Below, piece after piece: positions 34,856 through 43,345 of a stretch of DNA of 64,000 nt (positions are counted from its first letter, which is position 1; each line of letters starts with the position of its first letter). The notes beneath the pieces were generated by a model. The model saw only the letters and a list, made by a program, of their open reading frames with translations, was not told where the DNA came from and searched no databases. A program made the position numbers and the translations under genes. Source of the stretch: Thermosyntropha sp. (lineage in GTDB: Bacteria; Bacillota; Syntrophomonadia; Syntrophomonadales; Syntrophomonadaceae); assembly GCF_017656155.1 (NCBI RefSeq), contig NZ_JACDOH010000001.1, positions 186,001-250,000 of the forward strand, read 5' to 3'.

Positions 34856-36574
34856 ATGGAAAACGAAAAAGACAGAGAATACCTTAGGTATTTAAATTTT
34901 TTAAAAGAAAATCCTGATTATTGTATGGGCTGCAAACTGGAAGAAATTGCAGCTAAAAAACCGGATTTTCCGGCGTTTATATATAAAGATAAATCTATAA
35001 ACTACGGATTGTTTGATGAGAAAGCCAATAAATTTGCCTGCTTTTTTTCCTCTAAAGGCATAAAAAAAGGCGATGTGGTAGCCCTTCTGATGAAGAATTC
35101 TCCCGATTATTTGGCTATGGTTGTAGGTTTAAGCAGGCTGGGGGCGGTAGCTGCCTTAATTATTACCGATTTAAAAGAAGAAAAGTTGGCTGAAGATATA
35201 AGCTTAAGCGAACCCCGCATGGTAGTGGTGGGAGAGGAGTTCACGGATGCATGGGAAAAGGCAAAAGACTTTACAAGACTTCGCTATCCGGGAACTATTC
35301 TTTTTTATCCTCAATTGCTCGCCGATCTTCCTTCCCAGGCTGATAAACCAGAGGTTGCAGTTAAAAATTTTGAACCGTTTGTCTATCTTTATACAGCAGC
35401 CGGTTTTTCAGGGCGTAAGGTAGTTCCTTTAAATCATTTCCGCTGGCTTTTAACTGCTGAAACAGTTCGTATATATGCAGATCTTGCCTCTGATGAAATA
35501 GGATACACGTGTATCCCTTTCTGGCTTAACAGTGGATTTTCCGGGGCCTTTGCAGCCATGATGGCCAGTGAAAGTACTCTGGTGCTTGCCCCCGACTTTT
35601 CAGTAAGCAGTTTTTGGAAGGATGCCGATAAATATAAAACTACTTATTTTTTAGGAACCGGGCAGATGTTTAAGTATCTTTACAGTCAGGAGCCTTCAGA
35701 CTTGGATAAAAAACATGGGGTTAAAAAAGTTTTGAGCAATGGAATGGCTGCAGATTTGTTCATTCCTTTCAAGGAAAGGTTTAATATTGAGCATATTATT
35801 GAAATTTATGGAACAACTGAAAATGTGGGGATTTTAATAAATTTAGAAGAAAGGCCGGGCATGTGCGGTTGTCTCAATTTAGCCGGATTGAGACTGGGGG
35901 AAGTTGTCAGATATGATAAAGATAAAGACCGTATAATCTTTGATGATAATGGCTATGCGGTAAAATCTGAGGTTAATGAGACCGGGGTTCTTCTTTTAAA
36001 AATTGGTGAATACTCTGGGTTTGAGGGATATATCAACAATTTTGAAGAAACAGACATCAGGATTATGCGCAGTGTTTTTGAAAAGGGGGACAGATATTTT
36101 AATACCCGTGACCTGGTAAGACTTCATGAAGATGACTACATTGAGTTTGTGCAAAGGCTTGATGATGTGTATAGATGGAAGGGGAAGACCATATCTGCCC
36201 ATCAGGTTGCAGATATTATTAAAAAGTTTTTCGGACCGATAGACGATGCTCTAGTCGTAGGGATAGATGTAAAAGGTTATGAAGGAAGAGCGGGATTGGC
36301 GGTAATCAAGCTGATTGAAGGGGAGAAGCTTAATTGGGGCAAGTTTGTTTCACATTTGAAAAATCATCTGCCACGCTATGAAATACCTTCTTTTATAAGA
36401 ATTTCCCGGACTGATAAAGGCCTTAGAAAAAACAAATCACGATATATAGAAGAAGGATTTAATCCTGATTATGTGAAGGAGGAGCTTTTTGTATTTGATG
36501 CGGAAAAGGAAGAATATACAAGATTGACCCGGGAGGTTTATGAAGCTGTATTGTGCCATAAGATACGCCTGTAA
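34856..36574 (+). CDS. Adenylate-forming acyl-CoA synthetase-like protein (FATP type)
   Basis: A 572-residue protein of the AMP-dependent synthetase/ligase superfamily, closest in layout to FATP/very-long-chain acyl-CoA synthetases. A5 motif IEIYGTTENVG, an A7-like FNTRDLVRLHEDDYIEFVQRLDDVYRWKG and a final IRISRTDKGLRKNKSRYIEEGF segment are visible. The phosphate-binding A3 loop, normally TSGTTGxPKG, reads YTAAGFSGRKVVP, so ATP handling may be altered or lost. It lies 19 bp after the phasin-like gene and 18 bp before the PhaC-like gene. It might supply acyl- or hydroxyacyl-CoA to the synthase, or act non-enzymatically (inference). Confidence 0.8.
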   Translation: MENEKDREYLRYLNFLKENPDYCMGCKLEEIAAKKPDFPAFIYKDKSINYGLFDEKANKFACFFSSKGIKKGDVVALLMKNSPDYLAMVVGLSRLGAVAALIITDLKEEKLAEDISLSEPRMVVVGEEFTDAWEKAKDFTRLRYPGTILFYPQLLADLPSQADKPEVAVKNFEPFVYLYTAAGFSGRKVVPLNHFRWLLTAETVRIYADLASDEIGYTCIPFWLNSGFSGAFAAMMASESTLVLAPDFSVSSFWKDADKYKTTYFLGTGQMFKYLYSQEPSDLDKKHGVKKVLSNGMAADLFIPFKERFNIEHIIEIYGTTENVGILINLEERPGMCGCLNLAGLRLGEVVRYDKDKDRIIFDDNGYAVKSEVNETGVLLLKIGEYSGFEGYINNFEETDIRIMRSVFEKGDRYFNTRDLVRLHEDDYIEFVQRLDDVYRWKGKTISAHQVADIIKKFFGPIDDALVVGIDVKGYEGRAGLAVIKLIEGEKLNWGKFVSHLKNHLPRYEIPSFIRISRTDKGLRKNKSRYIEEGFNPDYVKEELFVFDAEKEEYTRLTREVYEAVLCHKIRL

Positions 36575-36592
36575 GGAAGGAAGGGGTATAAT

Positions 36593-37723
36593 ATGAATCT
36601 TGATGTGAAAAATGAAAGGATATTAAGCTGGTATAAGGAAAGCTTGTCTTTGATGTTTGCACCGCTGGGTTTTTGGACGGATAAATATCGGAAGACTATG
36701 CGTTATTATGATATTCTTTTCAGCCTTAAAAATCCGCAAAACGGATGGTGCACCTATAACAATATAATTTATGAACATCAGACTTTGAGACTGCGTCATT
36801 TTCCCAATCCTGATGATCCGAAGGCTAGAAGACCTATATTAATACTTCCTCCCCAGGCGGGACACCACTCATGCTTAGCTGATTATTCTCCTGCCCAAAG
36901 TCTGGTTCGGGTTTTTCACCGCTATGGTTATGATGTTTATGTTACCGAATGGCTTTCGGCAACGCCGGAATATAAAGAACTAGGGATAGATGATTATATA
37001 AGGCTCACTGATGAAGCAGTAGAAGAGATCAGGCGGCGTACCGGGATTTATAGAATACACATTATAGGGCAGTGCCAGGGAGGGTGGCAAGCTGCTATCT
37101 ATACTGCTTTATATCCGGAGAAAATTGCGACTTTGGTAATTGCAGCTTCACCTATTGATGTATATGCTGCCCCTTCAGAAATTATTGAATATGCTCGACT
37201 TCCTATGGAGTTTTTTGAATACCTGGTTGCCCGCGGCAACGGTCTTATGGACGGAAGGTATATTTTGATGGGCTTTAAAAGCATGCAGGCTGATGAACAT
37301 TATGTGCGGAAATATCAAAGGCTTTGGGAGATGATTGATAAATGTGATGAAGATGGTATAAAGCGATTCATTCGCTTTGAAAATTGGTATGAAGAAACTC
37401 ATTATCTGCCGGGGAGATTTTACCTTGATGCCATTAAAAATATATTTAAAGAGAACAACCTTACTAAACCGGGTGTATGGAAGTTGAAGGGAAGAGGAAT
37501 AGATCTTGGCAATATCGAGTGTCCGATAATTATTATGGCAGGGGCTAAGGATCACATTACACCTCCGCCGCAGGCTTTTGCCCTCCGCAAATATGTAAAG
37601 ACTCCTCAGGAAAACATCATTGAGATACTCACTCCCGGGGGACATATAGGAACCCTTATGGGAACTGAAGCTTTGAGGGAAGACTGGACTAAGGTGGCGG
37701 AAGTTATGAAGCTGGTTATCTGA
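36593..37723 (+). CDS. PHA synthase-like alpha/beta hydrolase (PhaC type)
   Basis: A 376-residue protein with the lipase-like box GQCQGG holding Cys161 in place of Ser, as in poly(3-hydroxyalkanoate) synthases. Asp320 (AGAKDHITPP) and His351 (TPGGHIGT) complete a Cys-Asp-His triad with spacing close to class III PhaC, and the length (about 355-375) also fits class III/IV. It would polymerise hydroxyacyl-CoA into PHA granules. The small phasin-like gene and acyl-CoA-synthetase-like gene upstream support a storage-polymer role. No phaA/phaB lies nearby. It could instead be a PhaC-like acyltransferase of unknown substrate. Confidence 0.8.
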   Translation: MNLDVKNERILSWYKESLSLMFAPLGFWTDKYRKTMRYYDILFSLKNPQNGWCTYNNIIYEHQTLRLRHFPNPDDPKARRPILILPPQAGHHSCLADYSPAQSLVRVFHRYGYDVYVTEWLSATPEYKELGIDDYIRLTDEAVEEIRRRTGIYRIHIIGQCQGGWQAAIYTALYPEKIATLVIAASPIDVYAAPSEIIEYARLPMEFFEYLVARGNGLMDGRYILMGFKSMQADEHYVRKYQRLWEMIDKCDEDGIKRFIRFENWYEETHYLPGRFYLDAIKNIFKENNLTKPGVWKLKGRGIDLGNIECPIIIMAGAKDHITPPPQAFALRKYVKTPQENIIEILTPGGHIGTLMGTEALREDWTKVAEVMKLVI

Positions 37724-37728
37724 TAGAA

Positions 37729-37758
37729 AGGCTGTTTCCGCCGGGCAGGAAACAGCCT
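37729..37758. terminator. Strong stem-loop between the PhaC-like gene and nhaA
   Basis: AGGCTGTTTCC/GGAAACAGCCT is a perfect 11-bp stem with an 8-nt loop, 6 bp after the PhaC-like stop. On the + strand the T run (TTTTTTATTTTTT) is about 14 nt further on; on the - strand it is CCTTTCT. It sits between convergent genes and may serve both. Confidence 0.7.
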
Positions 37759-37788
37759 GAAATATATACGGGTTTTTTATTTTTTGGC

Positions 37789-39132
37789 TCATTCAAAGGA
37801 GCAGTTTGTTTTATTTTTTTTGTTATCAGTAGTGAGCATTAAAAATGTTGTTCCTATAACAGCTGAAATCAGGGAAGCAGCTAAAATTCCTATTTTGGCT
37901 GCTTCAATATAGACAGGATTTGCAAAAGCCAGGTTGGTGATAAAAAGCGACATAGTAAAACCTATACCGCCAAGGCAGCTTATTCCGTAAATGTGTTTGA
38001 AACTTATGCCGGTCGGGAGATGGGCTATGCCGACTTTTACTCCCAGCCAGGAGAAAAGGGTGATGCCGATTTGTTTACCTAGTACCAACCCTAATATTAT
38101 ACCTAAAGTTATTGGATTTAAGAAATTAATAACAGCATTGCCGATAAAAGGGACTCCGGCATTGGCCAGGGCAAAAACCGGGATTATAAAATATGATGCT
38201 ATCGGATGTAGGGCATCTTCCAACCGCTGAAGCGGAGTATTGATATTATTGATTATATATTTTAGCTCGTAGAGGGTTTCTTTTTGTTCTTTGTCAGTAC
38301 ACATAATATTGATTTCTCTTTCCGGGAAGCGTTCGACAAGATTGAGAGTTGCCTCTTTAAATTCTTCAGCACCTAATTGGGCCCGGGATGGAATAGTAAA
38401 AGCCATTAAGACGCCGGCGATTGTAGCGTGTACTCCGGACTGCAGGAAAGCTACCCACAAAAATATTCCGAGTAAAGCGTAGGGAAAGGTTTTTCTCACA
38501 CCGATATAATTCAAGAAAACAGATACGCCTAATATAATAAGAGCTATTAACAGACTGGTTAAGTTAATCTGTTCTGTGTAGAAAAGAGCAATTACCAGAA
38601 TGGCACCCAGATCGTCAACTATGGCCAGTGCCAATAAAAATACTTTAAGGGGCAGAGGTATTCGATTTCCCAGAAGCATGAGCACCCCTAAAGCAAAAGC
38701 TATATCTGTTGCCATAGGTATTCCCCAGCCGCTCATACTGTCAGTGCCAGCATTAAAAAAAGTATATATAATGGCGGGAACCACCATGCCGCCTAATGCG
38801 GCTAACATGGGCAAGCTGGCTTTTTTGAAGCTGGAAAGCTCGCCGACCATAAATTCCCGTTTAATTTCCAGGCCTACGACAAAAAAGAAGATAACCATTA
38901 AACCATCATTTATCCAGTGGCCTAAAGTGTCGGATAAAATGAAATTCCCTATTTGAAAGCTTAATTCTGTTTCCCATAAGGCAAAATAACTTGCGGCATA
39001 AGATGAATTAGCCCATATAAGAGCAACTGCAGTTGCGATCAGAAGCAGCTGGCTGCTCAAAAGTTCGGAATTTAAGAATCGTTGGAGTGGTTGTAAAAGA
39101 TAAAGCCTTAATGAGGTTTCTTTTTTATTCAT
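37789..39132 (-). CDS. nhaA: Na+/H+ antiporter NhaA
   Basis: A 447-residue sodium/proton antiporter with 12 predicted membrane spans. Diagnostic NhaA segments are SSQLLLIATAVALIWANS, LMVIFFFVVGLEIKREFMVG, PMATDIAFALGVL and the transport-site pair DD in LAIVDDLGAILVIALFYT. A charged insertion of about 40 residues between helices (LVERFPEREINIMCTDKEQK region) and a K-rich tail are present. It exports Na+ at alkaline pH or high salt. It is monocistronic and convergent with the PhaC-like gene. Confidence 0.96.
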   Translation of the reverse strand: MNKKETSLRLYLLQPLQRFLNSELLSSQLLLIATAVALIWANSSYAASYFALWETELSFQIGNFILSDTLGHWINDGLMVIFFFVVGLEIKREFMVGELSSFKKASLPMLAALGGMVVPAIIYTFFNAGTDSMSGWGIPMATDIAFALGVLMLLGNRIPLPLKVFLLALAIVDDLGAILVIALFYTEQINLTSLLIALIILGVSVFLNYIGVRKTFPYALLGIFLWVAFLQSGVHATIAGVLMAFTIPSRAQLGAEEFKEATLNLVERFPEREINIMCTDKEQKETLYELKYIINNINTPLQRLEDALHPIASYFIIPVFALANAGVPFIGNAVINFLNPITLGIILGLVLGKQIGITLFSWLGVKVGIAHLPTGISFKHIYGISCLGGIGFTMSLFITNLAFANPVYIEAAKIGILAASLISAVIGTTFLMLTTDNKKNKTNCSFE

Positions 39133-39251
39133 GTTATTTTTTCCTTCTTAATATATAATTTAAGAATATTTTGTGTCATTATTTTAACATATAGATTTAA
39201 ATTTTAAAAATTATGCTTGATGAAGTTTTTTATTGAAATATTGGTGATTTT

Positions 39252-40022
39252 TTACTCATCCTCCCTTACGGGATTCTTGTGAGAACAAGGAACTCCACTT
39301 ATACATTTTCCACATACATCAGCTAATACGATATCAGCATGAAGCTCGGCGTTTTTCAACAAATATTCATAACATTTAAAACGGTCGAATTTTTCGAGAG
39401 TAAGGGCACCGGCAGGGCATTTTTCTATACATTTTTTACAACTGCCGTTAAGATAATATAAACAGTAAGTTTTAGGTAGCACAGGCTCAACATTAAGCGG
39501 AATATCTGTTACAATGCTTCCTAATCTTCCGCTACATCCGGCATCAGTTATGAGCAGGCGATGAAGTCCAAATCCGCCTAAACCTGCTATTTCTGCTATA
39601 TGCCTGTGAGACCAGCTGCTTATGAGTTTTTTTTCATCAAAGTTGTGGGTAGCAGGAAGGTTAGTGCATGTATAGCCATAGTCTTTCAGTTTTTCATGTA
39701 GATACCTGTTTATATGTGCTATCAATTTATTAGTTTCTACACAAGCATAAGCCCATTCTCTTGAACTTATGCCTGAATTCAGGTTGCTTTTAGTTACATT
39801 ATGTGTAAAAGGAACAAAATATACTATAACAGACCGGGCGTTTGGAAGAAGGTCGTTCGGCATAAGATGAGCGGGATTTACGGTTTCTTTGAGGTTGTAA
39901 AATCTTTTGTCTTTTGCATCTACAAATGATATCAGAGGCTTATTCCATATAGTAACAGACATATGCTGATTTTTATAATGTTCGATATATTCTGTTATCC
40001 ATTTTGTAAGTTTTTTTTGCAT
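39252..40022 (-). CDS. Epoxyqueuosine-reductase-like 4Fe-4S protein
   Basis: A 256-residue protein related to QueG. It has the N-terminal NARSVIVYFVPF-type segment and the GLGGFGLHRLLITDAGCSGRLGSIVTD region, then one ferredoxin-like motif CKKCIEKCPAGAL (about 195-207) and a second Cys set ending CGKCISGVPCSHKNP. It is shorter than QueG (about 380) and lacks its C-terminal HEAT-like part, so it probably belongs to the short QueG-like family seen in anaerobes, whose reaction is unknown. It diverges from the hydrolase gene with a 72-bp spacer. Confidence 0.8.
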   Translation of the reverse strand: MQKKLTKWITEYIEHYKNQHMSVTIWNKPLISFVDAKDKRFYNLKETVNPAHLMPNDLLPNARSVIVYFVPFTHNVTKSNLNSGISSREWAYACVETNKLIAHINRYLHEKLKDYGYTCTNLPATHNFDEKKLISSWSHRHIAEIAGLGGFGLHRLLITDAGCSGRLGSIVTDIPLNVEPVLPKTYCLYYLNGSCKKCIEKCPAGALTLEKFDRFKCYEYLLKNAELHADIVLADVCGKCISGVPCSHKNPVREDE

Positions 40023-40094
40023 AAATTCTTCACCTGCTTATCGTTTATAATAAAGTTTAAAATAAATCCTTAATAAGTCAAGGGGGGTATTGTT

Positions 40095-41027
40095 ATGGCT
40101 GATAACTATCACGGAACTTTTATAAGGGGAGAAGGGGGGAGTGACATCTATCTTCACTGTTGGGATAAAGTAGATGAAGCTAGAGGTGTTGTTCAGATAT
40201 TCCACGGCATGGCAGAGCACGGAGCAAGGTATTATCCGCTTGTTGAGTATTTCAATAGAAAAGGTTTTGTTGTCTACGCTGATGACCATCGGGGACACGG
40301 CAGGACGGCAAAAAGATTAGAGGATATAGGATACATAGGGGAAGATGGTTTTAATAAAATAGTCAAGGATGAATATATAATATCAAATTTTTTGGGAGAA
40401 AAGTATAAAGGTTTACCTTTAATTATAATAGCCCACAGTTTTGGTTCTTTTATAGCCCAGGAATATATGATAAGATATGGGAACAAAATTGACGGGGCAG
40501 TATTATGCGGTTCGGCGGCTATGAATACAATTAAGGCAAAAGCAGGATATATTTTGGCAAGCCTGGAAAGAGCGGTAAGAGGAGAAAAGCACCGCAGCCG
40601 TTTTTTAGATTTTATGAGCTTTGGCAGTTTCAACCGGGGAATAAAGGATAATAAAAGCCGCTTTTCCTGGCTCAGTACAGATAAGGAAGAAGTCCGCAAG
40701 TATGAAGAAGACCCATATTGTGGGGAGGTTTTTACTACCGGATTTTTTTATTATTTGGCCAAAGCTTTTTTGAATTTGTATAAGCCGGAGAGGTTATCTT
40801 TAATTCCCAAGGATTTGCCTGTATTTATCATTGCGGGCGATAGGGATCCGGTGGGGGAATACGGCAGGCTGGTAAAGAGGCTTTATAACATATATTTGGA
40901 TGCAGGCTGCAGAAAGGTGAGTATGAAACTTTATTCCGGAAAAAGGCATGAATTGTTTAATGAAGTTAACAGGAAAGAGGTTTTCGATGATATCTGGGAA
41001 TGGATGCAAAAAGAAATTTTAGGATAA
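40095..41027 (+). CDS. Monoacylglycerol lipase-like alpha/beta hydrolase
   Basis: A 310-residue hydrolase of the lysophospholipase/monoglyceride lipase group (Hydrolase_4). Motifs: HGMAEHGARY, YADDHRGHGRT, nucleophile elbow AHSFGS (the usual last Gly is kept, the first Gly is Ala), Asp in AGDRDPVG and His in GKRHELFNE. No signal peptide, so it is cytoplasmic. With the secreted lipase at the end of the window it suggests glyceride use. A GGGGGG ribosome site precedes ATG 40095. Confidence 0.88.
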   Translation: MADNYHGTFIRGEGGSDIYLHCWDKVDEARGVVQIFHGMAEHGARYYPLVEYFNRKGFVVYADDHRGHGRTAKRLEDIGYIGEDGFNKIVKDEYIISNFLGEKYKGLPLIIIAHSFGSFIAQEYMIRYGNKIDGAVLCGSAAMNTIKAKAGYILASLERAVRGEKHRSRFLDFMSFGSFNRGIKDNKSRFSWLSTDKEEVRKYEEDPYCGEVFTTGFFYYLAKAFLNLYKPERLSLIPKDLPVFIIAGDRDPVGEYGRLVKRLYNIYLDAGCRKVSMKLYSGKRHELFNEVNRKEVFDDIWEWMQKEILG

Positions 41028-41168
41028 AAAGCTTATGTTTGATTAATATTTTATATTTTTAAAAAAATACACAAGCAACATAAAATACTACCAAAATAAA
41101 ACAAAATGTGATAAAATTAGATAAAAAATGGCAAAATTGCTTGAGAACTTAAAAAAGAGTGGGGACTT

Positions 41169-43112
41169 ATGGAGAATAAAAGTAATATAGGAAAATTATT
41201 AAAAAATAGACCTTTAGAGATTATTTTTAACAGTATCCAGGATGCTTTGTTTCTGGCAGAATTTAAAAACGGAGAATTTTATTACATTGTGTCTAACCGT
41301 GCCCATCAGGAGTTTACCGGATTCAGAAATGAAGATCTAAAAAACAGAACCCCGGAAGAAGTATTAGGTTCGGAGATTGGAAGAAAAGTAAAGGAAAATT
41401 ATATGCGCTGCATATTGGCTGAATCTCCGGTGAGCTATGAAGAAAAGCTTTTTTTGCCGGGTGGGGAAAGGATATGGAATGTTAACTTAACCCCTGTTTA
41501 TGAGGAAGGCAAGATAAAATATATTGTGGGCTCACGATGTGATATAACCGAACGAAAAAAAATGGAAGAAGAACTGAAACATCGCTTGAGATATGAAAAA
41601 ATAGTAAGCAGGATAACTATCTTGGCCCTGGAAGAAAAAGAAAAGGCTTCATTTTTAGAAAAGACCCTTATGATCCTGGGAACTGAAACAGGTGTCAGCA
41701 GGGTTTATATTTTTGAAGAGGATGATGATGGTCAAACTATAAGCAATACTTTTGAGTGGAATGCGCCCGGTATTGAACCGCAAAAGGACAGGTTGCAGAA
41801 GCTTCCTAAAGCATTGTTTGCCTGGTGGATGGAGAAGATAAAAAGGGGAGAAGTCATTAACTATTCAAATATAGATGATATACCGGATGAATACACCAGC
41901 TTGATTTTAAAAGAACAGAATATAAAATCAATTCTGGTTTTTCCAATCTGCAAAGAGGATGGCAAAATGAGCTTTATTGGATTTGATGATTGTACGAGTT
42001 GCCGTGTATGGAAAGATGAGGATATTGAACTTTTGAAAGTAGTTGCACACATAGTTTGCCAATATTTGATAAATAAAGATTACGAAAAAGAAATTATTTT
42101 TAGGACATACCATGATATTCTTACCGGTTTTTACAACCGTCGATTTATAGATGAAAACTTACATAAAATAGCTGTATCGGAAAATGTTCCCTTAACTATA
42201 ATCGTAGCCGATATAAATAATCTCAAAGTTATAAATGATGCTTTAGGCCATAAATTTGGAGATATTATGCTTAAAAAGGCAGCTGAAGCAATAAAAAGAA
42301 GCTGCCGGGAAAGCGATATAATTTCCCGCTGGGGAGGCGATGAATTTCTGATTTTTCTTCCTGCAAGCTCGGAGGCAGATGCTGAGGAGATTATTGAAAA
42401 AATAAAAGAAGAATGTGAGAAGCTTGAAAATCTGCCTTTTAAATTAAGTATGGCGTTTGGTTTTGCAATTATGAATGAAGCAAAATACCCGATAGATAAG
42501 ATTATAAAAGAAGCTGAAGAAATGATGTATAGGAATAAGCTTTTAAATGAAAGAAGCAGCCGCAAAGTTATTCTTGATGCATTACTTTCCACATTGATGG
42601 AAAAGAGTGTAGAAACTAGAGAACATGCGGAGCGCATGAAGAAATGGGGTATAAGTATAGCAAAAAGGCTTAAATTGTCCTCCCGGCAGATAGATGAGCT
42701 TTCACTTCTCGCTCTTTTACATGATATAGGTAAAATAGGGGTCAGGGAAGAAATTTTAAAAAAACCTGCTTCTCTTTCTGATGAAGAATGGGATGAAATG
42801 AAGAAACACCCGGAAATCGGCTGCCGCATAGCCCAGAATACAGCTGAGCTCCTATCAGTGGCTGAATACATATTATCTCACCATGAACATTGGGATGGGA
42901 CAGGATATCCGAGGGGGCTTAAAGGAGAAGAGATTCCGCTTTTGTCTCGCATTATTGCGGTAGTGGACGCTTATGACGCCATGACCAGCGATAGACCTTA
43001 CCGCAGGGCATTAAGCCGTGAGGAAGCAGTAGCTGAATTAAAGAGAAATGCCGGGACTCAATTTGATCCTGAGCTGGTGGAAATTTTTCTGGAGGTTATA
43101 GGTGGAAAATAA
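41169..43112 (+). CDS. PAS-GAF-GGDEF-HD-GYP bifunctional c-di-GMP protein
   Basis: A 647-residue soluble protein. PAS (about 15-135), GAF-like (about 150-305), GGDEF (about 310-465) with SRWGGDEF and an intact RxxD I-site (RESD), HD-GYP (about 480-640) with HDIGKIGV and HHEHWDGTGYP. It is the closest relative in the window of the protein at 10175-12760, including the wording around HDIGKIGV and VVDAYDAMTSDR, but carries a GAF in place of three PAS domains. Both synthesis and breakdown of c-di-GMP are expected. The final codon is followed in frame by a chemoreceptor remnant. Confidence 0.93.
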   Translation: MENKSNIGKLLKNRPLEIIFNSIQDALFLAEFKNGEFYYIVSNRAHQEFTGFRNEDLKNRTPEEVLGSEIGRKVKENYMRCILAESPVSYEEKLFLPGGERIWNVNLTPVYEEGKIKYIVGSRCDITERKKMEEELKHRLRYEKIVSRITILALEEKEKASFLEKTLMILGTETGVSRVYIFEEDDDGQTISNTFEWNAPGIEPQKDRLQKLPKALFAWWMEKIKRGEVINYSNIDDIPDEYTSLILKEQNIKSILVFPICKEDGKMSFIGFDDCTSCRVWKDEDIELLKVVAHIVCQYLINKDYEKEIIFRTYHDILTGFYNRRFIDENLHKIAVSENVPLTIIVADINNLKVINDALGHKFGDIMLKKAAEAIKRSCRESDIISRWGGDEFLIFLPASSEADAEEIIEKIKEECEKLENLPFKLSMAFGFAIMNEAKYPIDKIIKEAEEMMYRNKLLNERSSRKVILDALLSTLMEKSVETREHAERMKKWGISIAKRLKLSSRQIDELSLLALLHDIGKIGVREEILKKPASLSDEEWDEMKKHPEIGCRIAQNTAELLSVAEYILSHHEHWDGTGYPRGLKGEEIPLLSRIIAVVDAYDAMTSDRPYRRALSREEAVAELKRNAGTQFDPELVEIFLEVIGGK

Positions 43113-43118
43113 GGAAGT

Positions 43119-43220
43119 GAAAATACAGCCAGAAAAGACGCAGAGGTTAGCGAAATGGCAGGGCTGCTGCTCAATAAAGCAGAAGAACTCACTGCCTTGG
43201 TAAAAATGTTTAAGCTGTAA
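43119..43220 (+). pseudogene. Remnant of a chemoreceptor C terminus
   Basis: The 33 codons after the HD-GYP stop read in frame as ENTARKDAEVSEMAG, then LLLNKAEELTALVKMFKL and a stop, which resembles the end of a methyl-accepting chemotaxis protein. There is no start codon with a ribosome site for this stretch, and no receptor gene upstream of it. It looks like debris of a deleted receptor. Confidence 0.65.
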
Positions 43221-43232
43221 TAGAAGACATGC

Positions 43233-43279
43233 AAAAGGGCTGTTCTTACTGTTGATGGTGAGATTGCCCTTTTTTTTAT
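43233..43279 (+). terminator. Terminator after the HD-GYP gene and remnant
   Basis: AAAAGGGC/GCCCTTTT with an inner TCTTAC/GTGAGA stem is followed by eight T residues. Confidence 0.88.
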
Positions 43280-43345
43280 TTTATTTTATTTTATGAAAAT
43301 ATCGTATAATAATGATAAATCAGGGAGAAAGATTATTCGGGAATT

